A stretch of 64,000 nt of DNA, taken from Flavobacterium sp. GTDB lineage: Bacteria > Bacteroidota > Bacteroidia > Flavobacteriales > Flavobacteriaceae. Location: assembly GCA_029946065.1 (NCBI GenBank), contig JAQSDU010000014.1, forward strand, positions 62,001 through 126,000. The letters are read 5' to 3'. Below, piece by piece: positions 45,014-54,226 of this stretch; position 1 is the first letter of the stretch; each line of letters begins with the position of its first letter. The notes under the pieces are model-generated. The model saw nothing but the letters and a program-made list of their open reading frames with translations, searched no databases and was not told where the DNA came from. The translations under genes were made by a program, and so were the position numbers.

Positions 45014-45727
45014 ATGAGAGAAGAATACTTTAAGTGGTACTCGCCCAACCTGAGTCGCGAAATTGAAATGCTTGTTTTCGGCCACGCCGGATATCCTGTA
45101 ATTCTGTTCCCGACCTCGATGGGAAGCTATCACGAAAACCGCGATCAGGGTTTAATTGAATCCGCAAGATGGTATATAGAACAAGGATTAATACAGATTT
45201 TTTGTCCGGGAAGTATTGACAAAGACAGCTTTTATAACAAGAAAGTCCACCCCGTTCACCGCATTCAAAATCATGTGTGGTATGATAAAATGATCTGCCA
45301 CGAAATCGTTGAACGTGTAAAAAACAATACTGGCGCCGGAAAAGTAGCCGTTGCAGGTTGCAGTTTCGGTGGCTACCATGCTGCCAATTTTGCATTCCGT
45401 CATCCGGGGTATGTCAGTCATATTTTTTCGATGGGCGGCGCGTTTAATATTAAAAGCTTTATGGACGGTTTTCACAACGATGATGTTTTCTATAACAGCC
45501 CTGAAGATTATCTATACGGATTGAACGACCGCGAATTGTGGAATATGGACATCGTGCTCGGAACTTCCAATTGGGACATTTGCTTTGATGCAAATTTACA
45601 GCTCAGTAAAGTACTCGCCGATAGAAATCTTCACCATTGGCTTGACATACGCCAAGATCGCGAACACGACTGGCCGGTTTGGAAAGAGATGTTTCCACAT
45701 TATTTGTCGCGAATCAAGTTCTTTTAA
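45014..45727 (+). CDS. Esterase-fold hydrolase at the start of the amidoligase locus
   Basis: The 237-aa protein is an alpha/beta hydrolase of the esterase D-like type. The nucleophile is Ser117 in VAGCSFGGYHA and the His is His218 in REHDWPVWKEMF. The start is the ATG at 45014; the TTG at 44996 is less likely. No signal peptide is present, so it is cytoplasmic. It opens an operon with an ATP-grasp enzyme, a GCS2 ligase, a glutamine amidotransferase and another ATP-grasp-like protein. It could remove an ester or thioester group from the product; this is inferred. Confidence 0.82.
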   Translation: MREEYFKWYSPNLSREIEMLVFGHAGYPVILFPTSMGSYHENRDQGLIESARWYIEQGLIQIFCPGSIDKDSFYNKKVHPVHRIQNHVWYDKMICHEIVERVKNNTGAGKVAVAGCSFGGYHAANFAFRHPGYVSHIFSMGGAFNIKSFMDGFHNDDVFYNSPEDYLYGLNDRELWNMDIVLGTSNWDICFDANLQLSKVLADRNLHHWLDIRQDREHDWPVWKEMFPHYLSRIKFF

Positions 45728-45778
45728 CTTTCGACTTTAAACTTTTGACTAACAAAAACTAACTAAACAAATTATAGC

Positions 45779-46726
45779 ATGAAAAAGATTGGGATTTTAT
45801 TCGGAATGGAAGATACCTTTCCGCAGGCATTCATCGATAGGGTGAATGCAAAAAATGAAAAAGGAATTATTGCCGAAGCAGTTTCCATTGACAAGGTTGT
45901 ACAGAACAAAGGCGGAGAATACGCCGTTATTATCGACCGGATTTCGCAGGATGTACCGTTTTACCGTGCCTATCTTAAAAATGCAGCTTTAACAGGAACG
46001 AATGTCATCAACAATCCGTTTTGGTGGAGTGCAGATGATAAATTCTTCAACAACTGCTTGGCTGACACTTTAGGTGTTCCATTGCCGAATACCGTGATCT
46101 TGCCTTCTGCAGAACATCCGACTGATACTACTGGAAAATCTTTTCGCAACCTCGCCTACCCCATGGATTGGGAAGCGATTTTTGATTACGTGAAATTTCC
46201 AGCTTACATGAAACCTTATGCTGGTGGAGGATGGAAGAATGTTTATCGATTGGAAAACCGAGAGGAATTCTGGGAAAAACACCGAGAAACAGGGCAACTC
46301 GTAATGTTATTACAAGAAGAAATCGTTTTTACAGAATATTTCCGTGTGTATTGTCTCGGTAGAAAAGCAGTGAAAATCATGCAATACGAGCCAAGAAATC
46401 CCCACCATTTGCGTTATGTGATTGACGGACCGCCAATGCCAAAAAAACTACTAGATACCGTAAAAGATTATACTTTGCGCCTATGTAACGGATTGGGCTA
46501 TGATTTCAATACCGTTGAATTTGCCGTTCGCGACGGAATTCCTTATGCAATCGACTTTGGAAATCCCGCTCCGGATGCAGAACTGACCTCCGTTGGTGCC
46601 GAAAATTTCGAATGGGTTGTCGAAGAAGCTGCGAAAATGGCGATAGCTGCTGCGAAAAAACAAAAACCGGGACAAATGAACCTGACTTGGGGTACCTTTA
46701 TTAAAGACGCAGCTGCTACAAAATAA
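45779..46726 (+). CDS. ATP-grasp ligase 1 (RimK-like)
   Basis: The 315-aa protein has an ATP-grasp fold: a pre-ATP-grasp domain (MKKIGILFGMEDTFPQAFID), the ATP lysine in PAYMKPYAGGGWKNVYRL and the metal-binding end in YAIDFGNPAPDAE. The usual acidic E-x-N metal motif appears as DFGNPAP. The fold joins a carboxylate to an amine with ATP. It starts 51 bases after the esterase and belongs to the same operon. Substrates are unknown. Confidence 0.75.
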   Translation: MKKIGILFGMEDTFPQAFIDRVNAKNEKGIIAEAVSIDKVVQNKGGEYAVIIDRISQDVPFYRAYLKNAALTGTNVINNPFWWSADDKFFNNCLADTLGVPLPNTVILPSAEHPTDTTGKSFRNLAYPMDWEAIFDYVKFPAYMKPYAGGGWKNVYRLENREEFWEKHRETGQLVMLLQEEIVFTEYFRVYCLGRKAVKIMQYEPRNPHHLRYVIDGPPMPKKLLDTVKDYTLRLCNGLGYDFNTVEFAVRDGIPYAIDFGNPAPDAELTSVGAENFEWVVEEAAKMAIAAAKKQKPGQMNLTWGTFIKDAAATK

Positions 46727-46745
46727 TTAGATAATGGGATAATCG

Positions 46746-46786
46746 GAAAATTAGAAAATTCTCTACCAACGAATTTTCTAATTTTC
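46746..46786. repeat. Perfect 16-bp inverted repeat between ligase genes
   Basis: GAAAATTAGAAAATTC (46746-46761) and GAATTTTCTAATTTTC (46771-46786) are perfect complements with a 9-base loop. It lies in the 87-base gap between ATP-grasp ligase 1 and the GCS2 ligase. It could stop or slow part of transcription, or just be a dispersed word repeat. Confidence 0.5.
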
Positions 46787-46813
46787 TAATTTTCTAATTG
46801 ACACATTAAAATC

Positions 46814-47923
46814 ATGACTAAAAAATTACCTGTTTTTACGCTTGGCGTTGAGGAAGAATACCAGATTATCGACCCCGTTACAAGGGATTTGCGCTCACAT
46901 TTATCAAAAATTGTTGATGGTGCGAAGATTATTCTGAACGAGCAAGTCAAAGCCGAAATGCACCAATCAGTGGTGGAAGTCGGCACGAACATCTGTAAAA
47001 GCGTAAAAGAAGCGAAAGAGGAAATTACGTTTTTGCGCAAGAAAATCGTTGAACTCGCCGATAAACAAGACTTAGTTGTTGGCGGCGCAGGCACTCACCC
47101 GTTCTCGAGATGGCAAGACCAACCGATCACCGATGATCCGCGTTACCATAATATCGTAAACGAATTACAAGATGCGGCGCGTTCCAATTTGATTTTCGGT
47201 ATGCATTGCCACGTCGGGATTGAAAACCGTGAAATCGGATTGCAGTTGATGAACCAAGCATGCTACTTTCTACCGCATATTTTTGCGCTTTCGACAAATT
47301 CTCCTTTTTGGGAAGGGCGAAAAACCGGTTACAAATCCTTTAGAACAAAAGTTTTTGATAAATTTCCACGTACAGGTTTACCAGAATATTTCGACTCCGT
47401 TTCGGCATATGACAACTATCTTGATACCTTGGTCAAAACCAATTGTATCGACAATCCTAAGAAAATCTGGTGGGATTTACGACTGCATCCGTTTTATGAT
47501 ACGATTGAATTTCGCATCTGCGATATGAGTTTGACAGTAGATGAAACAATGTGTATTGTCGCTATTATTCAAGCAGTTGTGGCGAAATTGTACAAACTTA
47601 CCATGCAAAACACAAGCTTCAACATTTATAGACTGGCATTGATAAAAGAGAATAAATTCCGCGCCGCACGTTACGGAATTGACAATCACATGATTGATTT
47701 CGGTTTGCAAAAAGAAGTCGAAACCAAAATGCTAATTCTCGAATTATTAGAATTTATCGAAGATGTTGTGGATGAATTGGGAAGCCGTGACGATATCAAT
47801 TACGTACATACCATGATGAAGAATGGCACCGGTGCGGACAAACAATTGGCAATTTTTGAAGAAACCGGCGATTTGACCAAAGTCGTTGATTTTATAACTT
47901 CTGAATTTACGAGAGGCTTGTAG
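46814..47923 (+). CDS. Carboxylate-amine ligase of the GCS2 (YbdK-like) family
   Basis: The 369-aa protein is a glutamate-cysteine ligase family 2 enzyme (glutamine synthetase-like fold). It has FTLGVEEEYQIIDP at the start, MHQSVVEVGTNICKSVKEA, GGAGTHPFSRW, MHCHVGIENRE and TIEFRICDMSLTVDE. YbdK-type proteins have only weak glutamate-cysteine ligase activity in vitro and their true substrates are often unknown. It shares an operon with ATP-grasp enzymes and an amidotransferase, which suggests a specialised ligation. Confidence 0.85.
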   Translation: MTKKLPVFTLGVEEEYQIIDPVTRDLRSHLSKIVDGAKIILNEQVKAEMHQSVVEVGTNICKSVKEAKEEITFLRKKIVELADKQDLVVGGAGTHPFSRWQDQPITDDPRYHNIVNELQDAARSNLIFGMHCHVGIENREIGLQLMNQACYFLPHIFALSTNSPFWEGRKTGYKSFRTKVFDKFPRTGLPEYFDSVSAYDNYLDTLVKTNCIDNPKKIWWDLRLHPFYDTIEFRICDMSLTVDETMCIVAIIQAVVAKLYKLTMQNTSFNIYRLALIKENKFRAARYGIDNHMIDFGLQKEVETKMLILELLEFIEDVVDELGSRDDINYVHTMMKNGTGADKQLAIFEETGDLTKVVDFITSEFTRGL

Positions 47924-48033
47924 TAAATTCCAAGTAACGAAAAAAATAAATAAAAAATAAATTCCAATTTTCTATATCTCAAACGTTTGCGTTTAAAAAA
48001 TTCAAAATTTGAACACTATTTGGGATTTATAAT

Positions 48034-48066
48034 TTGTTATTTGAGATTTAAAAAGATTTATATTTG
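48034..48066 (+). promoter_or_regulatory. Candidate internal promoter before the amidotransferase
   Basis: TTG (48034-48036) and TATATTTG (48059-48066) are 22 bases apart. This fits the TTG/TAnnTTTG form and lies 32 bases before the amidotransferase start. The 174-base gap also suggests a second transcription start. Confidence 0.45.
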
Positions 48067-48097
48067 CAATTCTGTTACAATTAATTAAACTACGATT

Positions 48098-48928
48098 ATG
48101 ACTGATCAAACTATAAAAATTGCGATTTTGGATATGTATAACGGCGAACCCAATCAGGGGATGCGTTGTGTGGTTGACATTATTGGCCGATTCAGTAATA
48201 TAGTGAGTTTTAAAGTTTTCGATATCCGTGGAAAATCGGAAATTCCCGACATCAAGAAATATGATATCTATATCTCGACCGGTGGCCCTGGAAATCCGTT
48301 AGAAGGCGACGGAAAATGGGACAAAAAATACTACGCTTTTCTGGACGCTTTGACACTTTGGAACAAGCAGAATGAAGTAAAAAAGCACGTTTTGTTTATC
48401 TGTCATTCCTTTCAAATGGCTTGTAAGCACTTTGGGCTAGCAGAAATTACCAAACGAAAATCAACTTCTTTCGGTATTATGGCAGTTCACAAAACACCTG
48501 ATGGACAAACAGACCCTTTGTTTGACGGACTTCCAAATCCATTTTATGCTATAGACTCAAGAGATTATCAAGTGGTGCAACCAAAATTGGAAGTTTTTGA
48601 AGACAACGGCGCTAAAATTCTTTCTTTGGAAAAAATTCGCGATCATGTGTCTTTTGAAAGGGCTATTATGGCAGTTCGTTTTACAGAATATTTTGTTGGA
48701 ACACAATTTCACCCCGAAGCAGATCCTATGAGTTATGTTGCCAATTTAAGAAAAGTAGAAGCCCGCGAGCGCATCATCAAACTCAAAGGAAAAGAAAAAT
48801 TCCTTAGCATGCTTGAAGATTTGCTCGACGAAGAAAAAATCTATAAAACCAACGAAACGATTATTCCGAATTTCCTCAGAATTGCCATTAATGATCTGAT
48901 GAAATCTAAAAAAATACTTTCGAATTAA
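48098..48928 (+). CDS. Class I glutamine amidotransferase-like protein
   Basis: The 276-aa protein has the class I triad: Cys102 in LFICHSFQMAC (oxyanion site), His205 and Glu207 in GTQFHPEADP, with the STGGPGNPLEG loop near residue 60. It should hydrolyse glutamine to ammonia for a partner or cleave a gamma-glutamyl amide. It is not fused to a synthetase, so it is not GMP synthase itself. Its location between two ligases suggests the ammonia or amide is used by them. Confidence 0.8.
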   Translation: MTDQTIKIAILDMYNGEPNQGMRCVVDIIGRFSNIVSFKVFDIRGKSEIPDIKKYDIYISTGGPGNPLEGDGKWDKKYYAFLDALTLWNKQNEVKKHVLFICHSFQMACKHFGLAEITKRKSTSFGIMAVHKTPDGQTDPLFDGLPNPFYAIDSRDYQVVQPKLEVFEDNGAKILSLEKIRDHVSFERAIMAVRFTEYFVGTQFHPEADPMSYVANLRKVEARERIIKLKGKEKFLSMLEDLLDEEKIYKTNETIIPNFLRIAINDLMKSKKILSN

Positions 48929-48998
48929 ATTGAGATTTGGGTAGCGGAATTTAGGCATTTTCCCAAAATCCAAAACCTAACACCCAAAACCCGACACA

Positions 48999-50189
48999 AT
49001 GATTCCAAAATACCGCACGCTCTTTAACGAAAGTTTCTCCACAACAAAATACCAGGAATTTCAGGACAGTGTTGCTGCTGATTTTGATTATTTGCCCACC
49101 TTCAGGATGGCAGAAACGCCGTTTTTTATATCAAACGAATTAAAATCACAATTGCTTGAAGGCTGTCAAGATGTTATTAATTTAATTCAACAAGATGATT
49201 TTAAAGTATTGACAGAGCAATCTTTAGAACTCAATACAAAAGTGCCGAATGAAGATGAACACACTACTTTTCTCGCAATAGATTTTGGGATTTGTGAAGA
49301 AGACGGTAAAATTATTCCGAAACTGATTGAAGTGCAGGGATTCCCATCTTTGTTCAATTATCAATACATTTTATACGATAAATTCAAACAGTTTTATCCG
49401 TTTCTTTCAGAACTAACACCGTTTATCAACAATATTTCTTCTGAAGATTACCTGAAGATTATCGAAGAAGCAATTTGCAACAATCATCCAAAAGAAAATG
49501 TAATTCTATTGGAAATCGAACCGGAAAAGCAAAATACCAAAATTGATTTCTATTACTGCAAACGTGACATCGGTATTCCGATAGTTTGCGTTACCGAGTT
49601 GGTCAAGAAAGACAAAAAGCTTTACTATCACAACGACAAAGGTGTCGAAATTGAAGTCAAAAGAATCTATAACCGTGTGATTTTCGACGAACTCGAATTG
49701 CGCAAGGATTTGGATATGAAATTCAGTTTTTCTGATGATCTGGATGTAGAATGGGCCGGACATCCGAACTGGTTTTTCCGCATCAGCAAATTTATTTTAC
49801 CGATGCTTAAAGGCAAATATTTTATTGAAACGACTTTGCTCAGTGATCTAAAAGAAATACCAGAAGATCTGGAAAATTATGTTTTAAAACCACTGTTTTC
49901 TTTTTCAGGAACGGGGGTAATTTTTCACGTAAAGAAAGAAGATATCGAGGCTGTAACAGAAAAAGACTTGTATATTTTACAGAAAAAAGTGCATTATATT
50001 CCCATCGTACAATCACCTGACGGAAAAGTTAAAGCCGAAGTACGCGTACTTTGCGTATGGAAAAAAGAAGATAAATCCCCTACCCTTTTATGCAATTTAG
50101 TGCGTTTGAGCCGCGGTGAAATGATCGGCGTGAAATTTAATAAAGACAAGGATTGGGTTGGTGGAACTTTAGGGTTGTTTGAAAGATAA
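48999..50189 (+). CDS. ATP-grasp-like ligase 2 (uncharacterised)
   Basis: The 396-aa protein has the likely ATP lysine in LENYVLKPLFSFSGTGVIFH and a conserved end with AEVRVLCVWKK and MIGVKFNKDKDWVGGTLG. It has no signal peptide. It is the last gene of the plus-strand operon, ending 23 bases before a bidirectional terminator. I recognise the fold only, and the remote similarity could be wrong. Confidence 0.65.
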   Translation: MIPKYRTLFNESFSTTKYQEFQDSVAADFDYLPTFRMAETPFFISNELKSQLLEGCQDVINLIQQDDFKVLTEQSLELNTKVPNEDEHTTFLAIDFGICEEDGKIIPKLIEVQGFPSLFNYQYILYDKFKQFYPFLSELTPFINNISSEDYLKIIEEAICNNHPKENVILLEIEPEKQNTKIDFYYCKRDIGIPIVCVTELVKKDKKLYYHNDKGVEIEVKRIYNRVIFDELELRKDLDMKFSFSDDLDVEWAGHPNWFFRISKFILPMLKGKYFIETTLLSDLKEIPEDLENYVLKPLFSFSGTGVIFHVKKEDIEAVTEKDLYILQKKVHYIPIVQSPDGKVKAEVRVLCVWKKEDKSPTLLCNLVRLSRGEMIGVKFNKDKDWVGGTLGLFER

Positions 50190-50211
50190 TTTAAACCGAA
50201 AAATAAAAAAT

Positions 50212-50258
50212 AAAAAAAAACGCAAAGTGTTCTAAACTTATATACTTTGCGTTTTTTT
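50212..50258. terminator. Bidirectional terminator between the two amidoligase operons
   Basis: CGCAAAGT (50221-50228) and ACTTTGCG (50244-50251) are extended by the A-run and T-run on the sides into a stem of about 14 bp, with a 15-base loop. It is made of the CGCAAAG word of the dispersed repeat family. It ends both convergent operons. Confidence 0.65.
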
Positions 50259-50286
50259 GCGGAAATATTGGAGACCTATTAGTCAA

Positions 50287-51504
50287 TCAATGCAACTTCT
50301 TCACTTCACTCTGCGCCGCAACGGTAGCAAAATCACGCACCAATCTGTCCGCATAATCGTCTAAAAGTTCTAAAACCCGTTCGTGCTTGTCTGAATTTAC
50401 AATTAATCCAGCGTGGTACTCCAATGGAACCTTAAAACAAACTTCTTCATCTGAAAATGAAGATAAATCCGGATTTTCAAATTTAGAAAGTGTCAATACA
50501 ATTCCAGCATATTCTTTACGAACCTTTGGTAATTTATAATCGAGGTGCTTCGCCAAAGCGTTTTCAATGGCAGCCCATTCTGCCCAAAGGTTGATACCTG
50601 AAGCTGCCGCAACCATTTCTGCCAAATGTGCACCACCAACTCTTGAAGATGTTTCAAGGAAATAAATTTTCCCATCGTCTTTGCACTTGATATATTCAGA
50701 ATGCGCAGCACCATGTTTCAACCCGAAGCCTTTGATTACCTGTTCATTGACTTTCTTAATTGCTTTATCATCTTCCGAATTGTATGTAATATTAGCACTT
50801 CGGAAAATACCGCCCCCTTGAGAAATTTCCATCGGTGTGGCCAAATATCTTGACGTAATACTAAACAATATTTTTCCATCCTGAATCAAACTGTCGCAGT
50901 GGTATACATCGCCTGGACGGAATTGCTCCACCAAATATTTAAAACGATTGTTACCCATTTCATTAATGTGCATCCAAAGACTTTCCTTATCATGCACTTT
51001 AATAATTCCCGATGCTGAAGCTTCAGAACGTGGTTTCAAAACCCACGGTGGCGAGACGGTATCAGCAAACGTATTGATGTCAAAGTCATTGAATAACGAA
51101 CAGAAATTCGGGTTCGAAATACCACAGCTTTTTGCACGCATGCGCATCGCCAGTTTATCACGAAAATAACGACCAGTGGTTTGCCCCATTCCGTCAATGC
51201 GAAGATTTTCACGCAAGTAGGTCGCTTTTTCAACATCAAAATCGTCCAAAGCCACAACAGCATCAATCTTGTTGTTTTTCATCAAATTGCTCACACCTAG
51301 AAGCAAATGCTCCAGATTCCAATCAATATCTTGTCCTTCCATGTAAAAAACTTCATCGATATGACCGAAAGGCCAAGGCTTAGTGCGCAACTTTTCTGAA
51401 GTAACTAGAAAAACAGTATTTCCCAAATTTTTCAGGTTAATCAAAAAATCAGCGCCTTTAAAATAATTTGAAATGCAAACGAAGGTCTTAGTATTGTTGT
51501 CCAT
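50287..51504 (-). CDS. ATP-grasp ligase 3
   Basis: The 405-aa protein is a clear carbamoyl-phosphate-synthase-like ATP-grasp enzyme: pre-ATP-grasp domain with KTFVCISNYFKGADFLINLK, ATP lysine in PPWVLKPRSEASASGIIK and metal site in YFLETSSRVGGAHLAEMVA. It should make an amide bond or an acyl phosphate. It lies 3 bases after the M17 peptidase gene in a three-gene operon that runs toward the plus-strand ligase operon. Substrates are unknown. Confidence 0.82.
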   Translation of the reverse strand: MDNNTKTFVCISNYFKGADFLINLKNLGNTVFLVTSEKLRTKPWPFGHIDEVFYMEGQDIDWNLEHLLLGVSNLMKNNKIDAVVALDDFDVEKATYLRENLRIDGMGQTTGRYFRDKLAMRMRAKSCGISNPNFCSLFNDFDINTFADTVSPPWVLKPRSEASASGIIKVHDKESLWMHINEMGNNRFKYLVEQFRPGDVYHCDSLIQDGKILFSITSRYLATPMEISQGGGIFRSANITYNSEDDKAIKKVNEQVIKGFGLKHGAAHSEYIKCKDDGKIYFLETSSRVGGAHLAEMVAAASGINLWAEWAAIENALAKHLDYKLPKVRKEYAGIVLTLSKFENPDLSSFSDEEVCFKVPLEYHAGLIVNSDKHERVLELLDDYADRLVRDFATVAAQSEVKKLH

Positions 51505-51507
51505 AAC

Positions 51508-52938
51508 TTAAAGATTTTCAATAAATTTAGTTAATAAATGTACACCAAATGCGGTTCCGTGCTTGGTTTTTGCAAATTCATCATCTCCAAAAGCCACTCC
51601 GGCAACATCCAGATGCGCCCAAGCTTTGTGGTCATCGGTAAAATATTCAAGGAATTTAGCAGCACTAATGGCACCTGCGACTGGTTTTCCACTATAATTT
51701 TTCACATCGGCAATTTCGCTTTCGATATCAGATTTATAAGCGTCCCAAAGCGGCAATTGCCACAAACGTTCGCCAACACTGTCTCCAGATTGCTGTAATA
51801 GTTTTGAAATTTCATTATTATTGGTGAACAATGCACCACATTCATACCCAAAAGTACCAACACTACTTCCTGTTAAAGTGGCGATATCAACCACGGTTTC
51901 GGGTTTGAAATTTTTGATAAGATAGGACAAACCGTCGGCGAGAATTAATCGCCCTTCAGCGTCGGTGTCAATGATTTCAATACTGTGCCCGCCATAACTT
52001 CCGATGACATCGCTTGGAAGAAAGGCTTTACTGTCAACCGAATTCTCGCAAGCGGGAACAATTGCTGTCACTTTTACTGTCAATTTCAAATCTGAAATCA
52101 ATTGCATTGCCCCTAAAACTGCCGCACCGCCGGCCATATCTGACTTCATGTGCAACATTCCTGCGGTTTTAATATTGAGCCCGCCGGTGTCAAAAGTGAT
52201 GCCTTTACCAACCAAACCGACATGTTTTGTTTTACTATTTGTATTTTCCGGCACATATTTCATGATAATGAATTGCGGCTCTTTATCACTTCCTCTACCT
52301 ACAGATAAAAACGCTTCGAGCCCGGCTTTGGTCGCAGCTTCGCGTCCGAATATTTCCGTTGAAAACCCATAAGTCTTTCCGCTTTCTCTTGCCCAATTTG
52401 ACAAATATTCTGGCGTTACAACATTTGGAGGCAAATCGACTAATCTGAAAGTTTCAAGTTGTGCTTTGGCTATTTTCAAGCCTCTTTCGAATGGCAAAGT
52501 GAAGTCTTTTTTGGACAAAATCGACAACATAAAATCATCTTTCATGAATGGATGAATGTCATTTTTCTTGAAATGCCCAAGATTGTATGTTCCCAATGAA
52601 AGTCCGGATGCAGCGGCTTCAATTTGCAAATCTGTAAAATCATCCGGAATAAACAGTGCTACTTTTTTAGCAAAAATATCTTTTTGTTTGGTAGCAATTC
52701 TCCTAAAAATGGTTTTTAGGTTTTTATAATCTGTATCTTTTCCTATTCCAATAAACACATGCATACTATCGTATTTTTCAACAAGATAATGCGTGTCTTT
52801 CTTTCCGTAGAAAACTTTTGAAGCCACTCTAACGCCTCCAAATTCTATGGGCACCAGACTTTTAGCATTAGTTTCAAAAACCGGAATTAGGATTGTTCCA
52901 GAAAATTCGTGTATGCTTTCTATTGTTTCAGTCTTCAT
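51508..52938 (-). CDS. M17 family leucyl aminopeptidase
   Basis: The 476-aa protein has the two-zinc M17 core: GKGITFDTGGLNIK, SDMAGGAAVLGA, DTDAEGRLILADGLSY and an N-terminal macro-like domain. M17 enzymes are hexameric cytoplasmic aminopeptidases; some act on Cys-Gly or other dipeptides. It abuts the esterase gene upstream (no gap) and is 3 bases before an ATP-grasp gene. In that context it may cut the peptide bond of the locus's product rather than serve general turnover; inference only. Confidence 0.9.
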   Translation of the reverse strand: MKTETIESIHEFSGTILIPVFETNAKSLVPIEFGGVRVASKVFYGKKDTHYLVEKYDSMHVFIGIGKDTDYKNLKTIFRRIATKQKDIFAKKVALFIPDDFTDLQIEAAASGLSLGTYNLGHFKKNDIHPFMKDDFMLSILSKKDFTLPFERGLKIAKAQLETFRLVDLPPNVVTPEYLSNWARESGKTYGFSTEIFGREAATKAGLEAFLSVGRGSDKEPQFIIMKYVPENTNSKTKHVGLVGKGITFDTGGLNIKTAGMLHMKSDMAGGAAVLGAMQLISDLKLTVKVTAIVPACENSVDSKAFLPSDVIGSYGGHSIEIIDTDAEGRLILADGLSYLIKNFKPETVVDIATLTGSSVGTFGYECGALFTNNNEISKLLQQSGDSVGERLWQLPLWDAYKSDIESEIADVKNYSGKPVAGAISAAKFLEYFTDDHKAWAHLDVAGVAFGDDEFAKTKHGTAFGVHLLTKFIENL

Positions 52939-54078
52939 TTAATTGTCTTTTGTATTAAAAAAAAGCCATTCGATTGCTTTTGGGAATTCGTCGCTCCAAT
53001 AGCTTTCATTATGTTTTCCGTTTTTATTGATGCTGAGTTTAATTTTCATCTTATCCTCGACAAAATCATTCTCGATCATATTTTTTTTGAATAATTTGAC
53101 GTGTCTGATCATGGTTTCACTTTCATCGCCGCCGGCATACAAGTAAATTTTCGTATCGTGCGGCTCAAAGAAATCGATTCCGGAAAAATTCATTTTTGGT
53201 ACCACCCAAAGCGACGGTGAGAAAATCATCAGTTTTCCATATACTTCCGGGTACATCAGTCCGCTAAAAATACTGACCAAACCGCCCATTGAACTGCCAC
53301 CAATTCCTGTATTTTCACGTTCTGGTTTGGTGCGAAATTTTTTGTCAACATAAGGTTTCAAAGTGTCTGTTATAAAACGAATATACTTTTTACCTTCGCC
53401 GTTTCCGAGGATCGTTTTTCCGACATTATATTCTTTAATCCTGTCTTGCTCTGCGTGCTCTATGGCGATGATGATGATTTTGCCGATTTTGTATTCCGAC
53501 ATTACGGCGAGTTTTTTATCGATTTCCCAATTGCCATATTGCGCTTGTTCATTGAATAAATTTTGCGCATCCTGCAAATACATCACCGGATAAGTTTCCG
53601 AAGTAGTTGCGTAATCATGTGGCAAAAGCGCCCAAATTTTTCGTTTTTTATTGAGTTGTGGCATATCGAATTCTTCAGAAATCAATTGCACTTTCGGTAA
53701 AAAATTCGGTTTAAAAGGCAGCCAGTTTTTTCGCCATTTAGCAACATGTTCTTTTCTTACGCCTTTGCGCTGGCGACAAGTACGATTTTCGGTACGATTT
53801 CCATATTGGTCGATTTCTACTTCACTCCAATCGCCTTTGGTGAATTTGTAAAGTAACTCGTCTGGATAAACAAAATCATGAGGGAATTTAAAGTGGTAAA
53901 GACCGTTACCAATATTTTCCATTTCAAAATCTTTGTCCTGTGTGTGCCATTTATTGAAATTTCCCGAAATATAAACCGGACGGAAATCATCTTCGTCGGT
54001 AGTGAGCAGAATATTGAGTTGTGGTTCTGTCAAATCATCATCTAAATCGCGGGAAAGTGCTGTGTCTTCAGTATTCAT
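52939..54078 (-). CDS. Esterase-fold hydrolase with N-terminal immunoglobulin/CBM48-like domain
   Basis: The 379-aa protein has an N-terminal beta-domain (about residues 20-115, with PVYISGNFNKWHTQDKDFEM) like the CBM48/AMPK glycogen-binding module. After it comes an esterase D/enterochelin esterase-like hydrolase: NTGIGGSSMGGLVSIFSG (Ser) and GKHNESYWSDEFPKAIEWL (His). There is no signal peptide, so it is cytoplasmic. It is the first gene of the minus-strand operon, directly before the M17 peptidase. Such fusions also occur in Fes enzymes, but no siderophore gene is near. Confidence 0.82.
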   Translation of the reverse strand: MNTEDTALSRDLDDDLTEPQLNILLTTDEDDFRPVYISGNFNKWHTQDKDFEMENIGNGLYHFKFPHDFVYPDELLYKFTKGDWSEVEIDQYGNRTENRTCRQRKGVRKEHVAKWRKNWLPFKPNFLPKVQLISEEFDMPQLNKKRKIWALLPHDYATTSETYPVMYLQDAQNLFNEQAQYGNWEIDKKLAVMSEYKIGKIIIIAIEHAEQDRIKEYNVGKTILGNGEGKKYIRFITDTLKPYVDKKFRTKPERENTGIGGSSMGGLVSIFSGLMYPEVYGKLMIFSPSLWVVPKMNFSGIDFFEPHDTKIYLYAGGDESETMIRHVKLFKKNMIENDFVEDKMKIKLSINKNGKHNESYWSDEFPKAIEWLFFNTKDN

Positions 54079-54226
54079 CTAAAACAAAAAAACTATAATT
54101 ACTATTGAATAAGTAAATATAGCTTTTTGATTTTTGATATAAAAAGAAACTTCTTGACAATAATCAATAATTGAGAATTATGAAAATATTTGACAGATTA
54201 TTGCAAAAAATGGAAACATTTCAAAA

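Noticed and set aside
52939..54078. Siderophore esterase (Fes)
   Set aside because: Fold and N-terminal domain fit remotely, but no siderophore synthesis or uptake gene is in the region, and its operon points to the ligase locus.
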